Source: Phycisphaerales bacterium
GTDB lineage: Bacteria; Planctomycetota; Phycisphaerae; Sedimentisphaerales; Anaerohalosphaeraceae
NCBI GenBank assembly: GCA_011055475.1
Contig: DSDH01000590.1
Span: forward strand, 1 to 5,496
Direction: 5' to 3'
DNA: 5,496 bases
The notes below the pieces were generated by a model, which was not told where the DNA came from, searched no databases, and saw nothing but the letters and a program-made list of their open reading frames with translations. The position numbers and the translations under genes are program-made. Position 1 is the stretch's first letter, and the number at the start of each line of letters is the position of its first letter. Shown here in pieces: positions 1-5,121 of the stretch.

Positions 1-524
1 AGGACCTCGTCCCGCACGACCGCCTCGCGGATGCCCCAGCGATCCTCATACACGGGCACCGGCAGACAGATATAGATGCGGGGTCGCGACGGCAGCGCGG
101 CAAAGCGGCGGATCAGGTCCTTGTAGTCCTGATCGAACTCGTCGGCATACTCCCAGTTTTGCGGTTTGGAATCGTTGGTCCCCAGCTTGATGATGACCAC
201 GTGTGGATCATACACCAAGGCCTCCGCGAACGCTGCCTCATCCCAATAGGGCTTATCGCCCCGACGCAGCAGCGTTGCCCCGCTGACGCCGAAATTGCGA
301 CACTCCCACTGCGGTCCGAGCATCCGGCCCAACTGCGCCGGGTAGTGGTCTTGCTCGCGGTTCTCGATCCCCGCGCCGTAAGTGATACTGTCGCCCACGC
401 ACGCGACGCGGATCGTCTCCTCGTAATCCTCCGGCCGCACGACAGGCCGACTCATCGGCACGCATCCGCCCCACAGCCCACACAGCAGCCCGGCCACAAG
501 GCCGCACCACACGCGTCGCTTCAT
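1..524 (-). CDS. SGNH/GDSL-type hydrolase, probable lipoprotein (3' end outside window)
   Basis: Partial gene; 174 codons are visible from the ATG at 524-522, then the frame leaves the window with no stop. An AAAGGA Shine-Dalgarno lies about 8 nt upstream and supports this start. Residues 1-21 look like a signal peptide: basic MKRR, a hydrophobic stretch and a small-residue run G-G-C. Cys21 could be a lipidation site, although the Trp at -3 makes a poor lipobox. SGNH hydrolase motifs appear in order: block I G-D-S-I-T at residues 44-48 with the nucleophile Ser46, the block II Gly in N-F-G-V-S-G near 77-82, and block III G-T-N-D at 115-118 with the oxyanion-hole Asn117. The catalytic Asp/His block near the C-terminus would lie beyond the edge. 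By family this is a secreted esterase or lipase-like enzyme, often a carbohydrate deacetylase in glycan-degrading bacteria. The substrate cannot be read from the sequence. It follows the sulfatase on the same strand after 83 bp. Confidence 0.9.
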   Translation of the reverse strand, partial: MKRRVWCGLVAGLLCGLWGGCVPMSRPVVRPEDYEETIRVACVGDSITYGAGIENREQDHYPAQLGRMLGPQWECRNFGVSGATLLRRGDKPYWDEAAFAEALVYDPHVVIIKLGTNDSKPQNWEYADEFDQDYKDLIRRFAALPSRPRIYICLPVPVYEDRWGIREAVVRDEV

Positions 525-554
525 GTTGTATTCCTTTCTCAGGACCCTGATCGA

Positions 555-602
555 CCGGCCCACCGGGCAAGGCGGGCCGGCGCGGCCCGCCGCCTGCGGG
601 CC
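555..602. repeat. alternating GC-rich inverted repeats between sulfatase and hydrolase
   Basis: The gap between the sulfatase stop and the hydrolase start holds GCGGGCC at 572-578, its complement GGCCCGC at 584-590, and a second GCGGGCC at 596-602. The middle arm can therefore form a perfect 7-bp stem with either flank, each with a 5-nt loop; the left stem extends to 8 bp (571-578 with 584-591). CCGGCCC at 555-561 can also pair with GGGCCGG at 574-580. In the leftward transcript this could be a terminator or attenuator, an RNA-processing or stabilising hairpin, or a REP-like palindrome. No U-tract follows any stem, so a simple Rho-independent terminator is unlikely. Confidence 0.6.
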
Positions 603-607
603 TGGCG

Positions 608-2131
608 TCAGCGGATCGACTCTTCAGGAAGCTCCATCTTGACCCCTTCATCCAGGGGCATCCGGTCGGGCAGCCCGCCCGTTTCCTCCTGCAAGCGATG
701 CAACTCGGCCTTCAGATCGACCACCACCTGCGCGTACGCCGGATCGTGGATGAGATTGCGAAGCTCGCCGGGGTCCTCCTGCAGGTCGTACAACTCGGCC
801 ATGTGCCGGTCGGGCCCGCCGTCGCCGTGCGGGTAGTGCACGTACTTCCAGCGGTCCGTCCGCACGCCCCGCACGTTCGGCGTATACGGGAACTGCTTTT
901 CGTAGTTGTATTCATACAGCCACGCCGTGCGCCATGGGGCCGACGGGTCCGCCAGCAGGGGCGCCCAGCTTCGCCCGTGAACGGCCCCCAGCGATCCGGC
1001 CCCGCACAACTCCAGGATCGACGGCGCCAGATCAACGTTGAGCACCTGCTGTTTGATTCGCGTGCCCGGCCCGATGCGACGCGGATACCGCACGATCAGC
1101 GGCACACGGATGCTCGGCTCGTGCATCGTGCGTTTGTCGATCATGCCGTGCTCGCCCAGCAGAAAGCCGTTGTCGCTGGTGAACACGAACACCGTATTAT
1201 CCAATTGCCCCGTCCGTTGCAGGGCGGCGTACACCGCGCCGACGCTGTCATCCACGGAATTGATCGTTCCGACGTAGCTCCGCACGAAGTCCTCGAAGCG
1301 ATCCACCCCCTCGGGCCGCCGATCCGGGAAGTCCTTGCGGAATTCATACAGCGGGCCGTAGATGCCGTGCCACGTATCCAGCCGCTCGGTGACCCAGCGG
1401 GGCTTGGCCTCCAGGTCAAACGCCGAGGCCGGGTAGGGTACCCGCACCTCGTCATAGGTATGGCGGTATGTCTCCTCCGGCACGAACGGCCCATGCGGCG
1501 CCTTGTGCCCCAGGATCAGCAAGAAGGGCCGATCCCGCGGGGCCTGCGATTCAAGCCACTCGACGGCCATCTGCGTCACCACGGTCGTGTAGTAGCCCGG
1601 CACCACCCGCCGCCGGCCATTGATGTTGAACTCCGTGTCGTAGTATTTGCCTTGGCCCTTGTGGCTGATCCAATAGTCGAACCCCGGCCGCTTGCGGTCA
1701 TCCTCCTCGCCCATGTGCCACTTGCCGATATAGGCCGTGCGATAGCCCTCGGCGTGCAATTGACGGGGGTAGCTGGCCAGATCTTTCGGATAATCGGTGA
1801 AGTTGTCGATCACACCATGCGTGTGGGCGTACAGACCCGACAGAAACGACGCCCGGCTCGGCGAGCATAGCGAGGTCGTCACGAACATGCTCTCGAACCA
1901 CGCCCCCTCGCGGGCCAGCCGGTCCAGGTGCGGCGTCTTCATCCCCAGCAGCGGCGTGGGGTGCATCCCGACGCAATCGGACCGCTGGTCATCTGTGAAG
2001 ATCACCACCACGTTGGGCCGGTTCGTTCCTCGCTGGGTTGTCAGCGATGTGGAGCAGCCCGCCACGGCCGCCGCCGAGGCGCATCCGGCCAGTTTGAGGA
2101 AACCGCGACGTGTCGTGTGCGATGCGTTCAT
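608..2131 (-). CDS. Cys-type sulfatase (family S1), Tat-exported lipoprotein
   Basis: A 507-residue sulfatase that hydrolyses sulfate esters, probably on a glycan. The ATG at 2131 is chosen because GGGAGGT sits at 2142-2136, five bases from it to the core, and because the signal peptide starts there. The open frame runs 63 codons further upstream into the previous gene and that part looks non-coding. Residues 8-14 carry a Tat motif (R-R-G-F-L-K-L) and V-A-G-C at 23-26 is a good lipobox, so it is probably exported folded and anchored by Cys26. The sulfatase signature C-S-P-S-R is at 89-93; Cys89 is the residue converted to formylglycine. Other active-site elements are metal-binding D47-D48, G-K-W-H-M-G at 136-141, H209 and H213, D320-N321 and K333. 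A sulfohydrolase-type C-terminal region spans about 400-480, with R-T-D-R-W-K-Y and E-L-Y-D-L. Length and motifs look complete. The closest substrate class could be a glycosaminoglycan-like or algal sulfated polysaccharide, but this is not determinable here. Confidence 0.95.
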   Translation of the reverse strand: MNASHTTRRGFLKLAGCASAAAVAGCSTSLTTQRGTNRPNVVVIFTDDQRSDCVGMHPTPLLGMKTPHLDRLAREGAWFESMFVTTSLCSPSRASFLSGLYAHTHGVIDNFTDYPKDLASYPRQLHAEGYRTAYIGKWHMGEEDDRKRPGFDYWISHKGQGKYYDTEFNINGRRRVVPGYYTTVVTQMAVEWLESQAPRDRPFLLILGHKAPHGPFVPEETYRHTYDEVRVPYPASAFDLEAKPRWVTERLDTWHGIYGPLYEFRKDFPDRRPEGVDRFEDFVRSYVGTINSVDDSVGAVYAALQRTGQLDNTVFVFTSDNGFLLGEHGMIDKRTMHEPSIRVPLIVRYPRRIGPGTRIKQQVLNVDLAPSILELCGAGSLGAVHGRSWAPLLADPSAPWRTAWLYEYNYEKQFPYTPNVRGVRTDRWKYVHYPHGDGGPDRHMAELYDLQEDPGELRNLIHDPAYAQVVVDLKAELHRLQEETGGLPDRMPLDEGVKMELPEESIR

Positions 2132-2135
2132 GCCG

Positions 2136-2142
2136 ACCTCCC
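2136..2142 (-). promoter_or_regulatory. ribosome binding site deciding the sulfatase start
   Basis: GGGAGGT on the minus strand, with its GGAGG core ending 5 nt before the ATG at 2131. It selects this ATG over the start 63 codons upstream, which would run through the gap and into the permease gene. A second strong AGGAGGA at about 2189-2183 has no start codon at a usable distance and appears orphan. Confidence 0.75.
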
Positions 2143-2205
2143 ATCCATAAACCCGTGGTTCCGCTTGAATCGTTCCCTTCGGTCCTCCTGTATAGGCCCG
2201 GCGGG

Positions 2206-2994
2206 CTACTGAATCAACCTTTTCTTGAGACGTCGGACGGCCGCATAGCCCACGATCAGCACGAACAGCAGGATGTACGCGCCGTCCCACCAGAGGATCG
2301 CGTCCCACCGGCCGACGCACAGCGCCCGAACCAGCCGCGTGGAATGCGTCAGCGGCACCGCCTCGGCGAAGGGTCGCACTACCGCCGGCAACTGGTCGAC
2401 CGGAAAGACCACCCCCGAAAAGAAGAACATCGGCGACAGCAGCCCGGTCATGTAGAAGTTGAAATGGTTGATCGTCCGCACGAACGACGTCACCAGCAGC
2501 GACAACGCCCCGAACATGACCCCGGTCGCGAACCCCAGCAGCGGGGCGGCCAGCGCGTTAGGCCAGTGCACGATCCGAAACACCGTCAGCACGCACAGCA
2601 CCGCGAACGAGAAGAACAACCCCTTCGTCCCGGCCCAGAGGATCTCGCCGACGATCAGGTTGTTGGCCGTGATCGGCGCCGCCAGCATCCCATCGTAGAC
2701 CTTCTCGAACTCCAGCCGAATGAACGTGCCGTAGGTGCACTCGAACGCCGAGGTCCACATCGCCGCCGTCACCAGCAGGCCCGTCGCGAGGAACTCAATG
2801 TAGGGCATCCCCTCCATCTCGCCGATGTAATGCCCCAGCCCCAGGCCGATGCCCCCCAGGAAAATCAGCGGCTCCAGGAACGGCGGCAGCCCGTTGCTCA
2901 CCAGGTGCCGTGTGTACACCCGCATGTGCCGGAACCACACGCTGTACAGCCGCTGACGCAACGGCGGATAGGCGCGCACGCTACTGGACGGCAT
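2206..2994 (-). CDS. ABC-2 type transporter permease, NodJ-like
   Basis: A 262-residue integral membrane protein, the expected length for NodJ-type ABC-2 permeases. Six hydrophobic segments are visible at roughly 38-54, 63-85, 112-139, 146-170, 178-197 and 237-253. Family-typical stretches include T-Y-G-T-F-I-R-L near 87-94, the M-L-A-A-P-I cytoplasmic loop at 103-108, G-E-I-L-W-A-G-T-K at 116-124 and S-P-M-F-F-F-S-G-V-V-F-P-V-D-Q-L-P at 187-203. The last is the hallmark re-entrant region before the final helix. The ATG at 2994 lies inside the end of the ATPase gene, with GGGAGGAG about 6 nt upstream; the 14-bp overlap implies translational coupling. It should form the membrane channel of an exporter powered by the neighbouring ATPase. 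In rhizobia NodIJ exports lipo-chitooligosaccharides. Homologues outside rhizobia are widespread and their cargo is mostly unknown, so no nodulation role is implied. Confidence 0.94.
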   Translation of the reverse strand: MPSSSVRAYPPLRQRLYSVWFRHMRVYTRHLVSNGLPPFLEPLIFLGGIGLGLGHYIGEMEGMPYIEFLATGLLVTAAMWTSAFECTYGTFIRLEFEKVYDGMLAAPITANNLIVGEILWAGTKGLFFSFAVLCVLTVFRIVHWPNALAAPLLGFATGVMFGALSLLVTSFVRTINHFNFYMTGLLSPMFFFSGVVFPVDQLPAVVRPFAEAVPLTHSTRLVRALCVGRWDAILWWDGAYILLFVLIVGYAAVRRLKKRLIQ

Positions 2995-3922
2995 TGAGGC
3001 TCCTCCCGGTCGTTCTGAGGAACAGGTCCTCCAGGTTCGCCTCGCGCACGTAATAGTGATCGCTGTGCAGGGCCGCCGCCACCCGACGCAACTGCTCCAG
3101 GTCGTGCCCGTATACCCGCGTGATCTCCGGCGAGGCCTCCACCCGCAGCGCCTCGCCGAAGCAGGCGTCGATCCCCGTCGCCTCCTGCCCGTCGAACACC
3201 TCCAGCACGTAGGGCTCGATATGCTCAGCCAGCAGATCGCGCGGACGGCCGCCCAGCACCGCCCGACCCCGGTCCATGATCAGCAGCCCATCGCAAATCT
3301 GAAACGCCTCGTCCATATAATGCGTCGTCAGCAGAATCGTCGTGCCCCGCCGCTTGAGCTGACGCAGCTTGTCCCAGATCACGTGCCGCACCTGCGGATC
3401 GAGCCCCGTCGTCGGCTCGTCGAGAATCAGCAGCCGCGGCGCGTTGAGCATCGCCCGCGCCACCACCAGCCGCCGCTTCATCCCGCCCGACAGCTCCTTG
3501 ATCTTCGCCTTGGCCTTGTCCGCCAGCTCCAGGAACGCCAGCAACTCCGCGATACGCTCGCGAGCCACGGCCCGCGGCAGGTTATAAAACCGCGCAAAGA
3601 CCATCAGATTGCCGACGACGTTCAGCTCGTCGTCCAGGTTGTTCTCCTGGGGCACCACACCGGCCAGGTGCTTGATCGCCAGCTCCTCGCGCCGCGGGTC
3701 GCACCCGAACACGTCCATCGTTCCCTCATCGTCCGCGTCCGGGCGGCACATGCCGTACAGCATCTTCATCATGGTCGTCTTGCCGGCGCCGTTCGGCCCT
3801 AAAAAGCCGAAACACGCGGCCGCCGGCACGTCGAAATCCACCCTGTCCACCGCGCGCAGCGTACCGAACGTCTTGCTGATGCGACGAACTGTGATCACCG
3901 GTTCGGCCATGCCGATATCCAT
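2981..3922 (-). CDS. ABC transporter ATP-binding protein, NodI-like
   Basis: ATPase of the exporter whose permease gene overlaps its end. Positions here count from a GTG at 3934, 317 residues. All nucleotide-binding motifs are intact: Walker A G-P-N-G-A-G-K-T-T at 46-54, Q-loop Gln96 in V-P-Q-E-N-N-L, signature L-S-G-G-M at 148-152, Walker B L-L-I-L-D-E-P at 168-174 with Glu173, D-loop around 177-179 and switch His205. The L-S-G-G-M-K-R-R-L segment, the D-P-Q-V-R-H-V-I-W segment and the C-terminal N-L-E-D-L-F-L-R-T-T-G-R ending are typical of the NodI/DrrA group of drug or glycolipid exporters. The start is uncertain. The GTG at 3934 has no clear ribosome site. The ATG at 3922, used here, has GGGA six bases upstream and gives 313 residues. 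An ATG at 3910 also begins just before the conserved domain. It follows the zinc-ribbon gene on the same strand by about 58 bp. Confidence 0.93.
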   Translation of the reverse strand: MDIGMAEPVITVRRISKTFGTLRAVDRVDFDVPAAACFGFLGPNGAGKTTMMKMLYGMCRPDADDEGTMDVFGCDPRREELAIKHLAGVVPQENNLDDELNVVGNLMVFARFYNLPRAVARERIAELLAFLELADKAKAKIKELSGGMKRRLVVARAMLNAPRLLILDEPTTGLDPQVRHVIWDKLRQLKRRGTTILLTTHYMDEAFQICDGLLIMDRGRAVLGGRPRDLLAEHIEPYVLEVFDGQEATGIDACFGEALRVEASPEITRVYGHDLEQLRRVAAALHSDHYYVREANLEDLFLRTTGRSLNAVQ

Positions 3923-3980
3923 TTGAAATCCCACGGGACCGAAAAGCCCCGCGCCCCCGATTGTTCCGCCGCCGATCCCG

Positions 3981-4484
3981 TTACAGCAGGCTGTACAGCT
4001 GCTTCATGAACCCCTGCAAGAGCTTGGGTGAGATGTCGGCCAGTTCCGGCTCCGGCTGCTCGGCCCGCGCCATTCGCTGGAGAATGTCCCTGGCCTGCTC
4101 CTTGTGTCGCACGATCATCCGGGCCGTATCCTCGGCCTGTTCCAGCCGGCCGTCGGCCATCTGACGTAGATACAGGATGATCGCTTTGATGAGGTCCTTC
4201 TCGCTGATCGCGGCCCCGGCCGCCGCCTCCGGATCGTCACCGCCCGCGTTCCGCTCCTGGAGGATGTTCTGCTGCAAGTTGTACGTCTCCCGCATCATCT
4301 CATCTCGTCGCCGTTCCTCCTCCTCATCCAGCGGCACCAGGGTCAGCGGCGGCTCATCGTCCGACGGCGGAAGCGGAATATAGCAGCGATGCTTGCAGTG
4401 CGGGCAACTGCCCCACTTGCCGCCCGCCTCGTCCGGCGCCTTGATCCTCTTCTTGCAGCACTCGCAATGAAAACTGATCGGCAT
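3981..4484 (-). CDS. small zinc-ribbon protein of unknown function
   Basis: A 167-residue soluble protein; I do not recognise a named family for the full length. The N-terminus holds a zinc ribbon: Cys7 and Cys10 as one C-x-x-C knuckle, then P-D-E-A-G-G-K and Cys27 and Cys30 (C-P-H-C) as the second, with an extra Cys9 and Cys34. Short ribbons of this kind at the N-terminus are frequent in planctomycete hypothetical proteins. Residues 41-50 are proline-rich. Residues 53-79 (E-E-E-E-R-R-R ... L-Q-E-R) are charged and probably a coiled coil. Residues 94-140 and 151-167 look helical. There is no signal peptide or membrane segment, so it is presumably cytoplasmic. The ATG at 4484 has AAAGG 8 nt upstream; the frame continues 36 codons to a TTG but that extension is Arg/Gly-rich and follows no ribosome site. 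It lies just upstream of the ABC exporter genes and may share a transcript, which allows but does not prove a regulatory or assembly role. Confidence 0.8.
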   Translation of the reverse strand: MPISFHCECCKKRIKAPDEAGGKWGSCPHCKHRCYIPLPPSDDEPPLTLVPLDEEEERRRDEMMRETYNLQQNILQERNAGGDDPEAAAGAAISEKDLIKAIILYLRQMADGRLEQAEDTARMIVRHKEQARDILQRMARAEQPEPELADISPKLLQGFMKQLYSLL

Positions 4485-4590
4485 CGTCGCTACCTTTCCA
4501 GGCTCGCCTCCGTCTTGATGAATCAGCCGCCTTCGATCGACCGCTCCCGTCCTCCGACCCCGTTCTCGCTTTCCCCCTCCCAGCCAAACC
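4485..4590 (-). other. purine-rich leader of the zinc-ribbon gene
   Basis: This non-coding stretch lies between the AT-rich patch and the zinc-ribbon ATG. Its minus strand is markedly purine-rich and has four runs of at least three G at 4581-4579, 4577-4573, 4561-4558 and 4548-4546, with loops of 1, 11 and 9 nt. A loose G-quadruplex in the leader RNA is possible but the loops are long. An 8-bp palindrome TCGATCGA lies near 4533-4540. Nothing else is recognised apart from the ribosome site close to 4493-4497. Confidence 0.4.
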
Positions 4591-4702
4591 AATATTTTTT
4601 TGAGGTTTTGGCCCTTTGAATTTCGAATTTGTTTAGGGTTTAGAAATTAGTATTTCAGATTTTGATTTGTCATTTTTCATTTTGATCTTTGATCTTTGAA
4701 TT
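4591..4702. repeat. AT-rich low-complexity patch with short direct repeats
   Basis: About 110 bp at roughly 25% GC by hand count, against 60-65% around it, with sharp edges. It contains the heptamer TTTGATC twice in tandem (4681-4694) followed by a variant TTTGAAT, the related words ATTTTGAT and CATTTT, and the 9-bp direct repeat CTTTGAATT at both 4614-4622 and 4694-4702. There are no terminal inverted repeats and no open frame of its own. It spans the intergenic space and runs into the 3' end of queF. It could be an inserted miniature or dispersed repeat, or an expanded simple sequence. The origin is inferred from composition only. Confidence 0.7.
4646..4673 (-). promoter_or_regulatory. possible promoter for the zinc-ribbon and exporter genes
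   Basis: On the minus strand ATGACA (4673-4668, five of six to the -35 consensus), a 16-bp spacer and ACTAAT (4651-4646, four of six to the -10) form a sigma70-like pair. The -35 overlaps the queF stop codon. Chance matches are common in AT-rich DNA, so this is only a candidate; transcription would leave a leader of about 155 nt before the zinc-ribbon ATG. Confidence 0.25.
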
Positions 4703-5044
4703 CCCTTCCGCCCGGTATTCGGCCTGGACGTCGGTGGTGATGCCTCCCCGCGGGCTGAAACGGGCCGTCACCCGCATCCACCGGGGGCGGCACGCCCCGC
4801 TGAGATCATCCAGAATGTCGTGGGTCAGCCGCTCGTAGAAGATCCCCTTGTCGCGGTAGCCCTGCAAGTAGAACTTGAGGCTCTTGAGCTCGATGCACGT
4901 CGCCCCCGGGATATACTCGATCACGATCTCGCCGAAATCCGGCTGGCCCGTCTTCGGACAGACGCTCGTGAACTCCGGCGCGCGGATCGTGATCGTATAA
5001 TCCCGACCCGGCCGGGGATTGTCGAACAGCTCGACCACCGCCAT
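4670..5044 (-). CDS. queF: preQ1 synthase: NADPH-dependent 7-cyano-7-deazaguanine reductase
   Basis: A 124-residue single-domain (type I, YkvM-like) QueF that reduces the nitrile of preQ0 to the amine of preQ1 in the cytoplasm, on the route to queuosine in tRNA. The family core is clear: F-T-S-V-C-P-K-T-G-Q-P-D-F at 25-37 supplies the catalytic Cys29, which forms the thioimide, and the acid Asp36. E-L-K-S-L-K-F-Y at 52-59 is the QueF motif that binds NADPH. Glu71 in I-F-Y-E should contact the substrate; the preceding residue is Tyr where Bacillus subtilis QueF has His. S-P-R-G-G-I at 97-102 closes the fold. The ATG at 5044 has GAGGG 5-6 nt upstream and the protein begins directly at the conserved L-F-D-N-P-x-P-G-R-D-Y-T. 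Oddity: the last ten residues (N-S-K-I-K-D-Q-N-E-K) and the stop are encoded by the AT-rich patch and are not part of the usual core. Divergent from queC. Confidence 0.96.
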   Translation of the reverse strand: MAVVELFDNPRPGRDYTITIRAPEFTSVCPKTGQPDFGEIVIEYIPGATCIELKSLKFYLQGYRDKGIFYERLTHDILDDLSGACRPRWMRVTARFSPRGGITTDVQAEYRAEGNSKIKDQNEK

Positions 5045-5045
5045 G

Positions 5046-5073
5046 TTGCCCTCATCGAAAAACCACGTATACT
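5046..5073 (+). promoter_or_regulatory. candidate queC promoter
   Basis: TTGCCC at 5046-5051 (four of six to TTGACA), a 16-bp spacer and TATACT at 5068-5073 (five of six to TATAAT). The -10 lies 48 nt before the queC ATG, a normal leader length. The -35 begins just beside the queF start codon. Assigned by consensus match only. Confidence 0.45.
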
Positions 5074-5079
5074 GCCCCT

Positions 5080-5107
5080 ATCATAAGCCAAACCGACCTT
5101 GCTGCAA
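5080..5107 (-). promoter_or_regulatory. candidate queF promoter
   Basis: On the minus strand TTGCAG at 5107-5102 (three of six), a 16-bp spacer and TATGAT at 5085-5080 (five of six). The -10 is about 35 nt before the queF ATG. It points directly at the queC candidate promoter, so the two transcripts would overlap at their 5' ends. Its -35 falls inside the 13-bp palindrome. Confidence 0.45.
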
Positions 5108-5109
5108 GG
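5097..5109. promoter_or_regulatory. perfect 13-bp palindrome, candidate operator or RNA hairpin
   Basis: CCTTGC-T-GCAAGG is a perfect inverted repeat of 6+1+6. It covers the candidate queF -35 element and the AAGGA (5106-5110) that may serve as the queC ribosome site. As DNA it could be an operator; as queC leader RNA it could fold a 5-bp stem with a CTG loop that hides the ribosome site. I recognise no known regulator site here. Confidence 0.4.
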
Positions 5110-5121
5110 ATCAGCCTGGAA

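Noticed and set aside
253..651. A 132-codon minus-strand frame overlapping the hydrolase start.
   Set aside because: The true hydrolase is in another minus-strand frame with a signal peptide, GDSI and GTND motifs and a ribosome site; this frame has none.
698..1870. A 390-codon open frame on the plus strand, antisense to the sulfatase.
   Set aside because: It is wholly antisense to a gene with intact catalytic motifs, is rich in Arg, Pro, His and Val as expected of reverse-strand GC-rich codons, and has no recognisable domain.
2132..2320. N-terminal 63-codon extension of the sulfatase.
   Set aside because: It crosses the gap and reads over the end of the permease gene, lacks a signal peptide at its own start, and the internal ATG has both a strong ribosome site and a Tat/lipobox signal.
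2110..2997. A 295-codon open frame on the plus strand opposite the permease.
   Set aside because: It is very rich in Arg, Gln, His and Pro, a pattern typical of the reverse complement of a hydrophobic GC-rich gene; the permease on the other strand is convincing.
3056..3802. A 248-codon open frame on the plus strand opposite the ABC ATPase.
   Set aside because: It is an antisense shadow of a complete ATPase, composed mainly of Arg, His, Gln, Leu and Pro with no domain.
2206..3922. Naming the exporter genes nodI and nodJ as nodulation genes.
   Set aside because: The family resemblance is strong but there are no Nod-factor genes and the genome style is not rhizobial, so the symbols would mislead about function.
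3923..3980. A Rho-independent terminator between the zinc-ribbon and ATPase genes.
   Set aside because: A short TTTT follows G-rich sequence on the minus strand, but no stable stem precedes it, so the genes more likely share a transcript.
4591..4702. A CRISPR array or transposon end in the AT-rich patch.
   Set aside because: The repeats are 7-9 bp without regular spacers, and no terminal inverted repeats or transposase are present.
5045..5121. A preQ1 riboswitch in the queF/queC gap.
   Set aside because: I could not find the short C-rich pseudoknot layout with an A-rich tail on either strand; a covariance-model search for the preQ1 classes would settle it.
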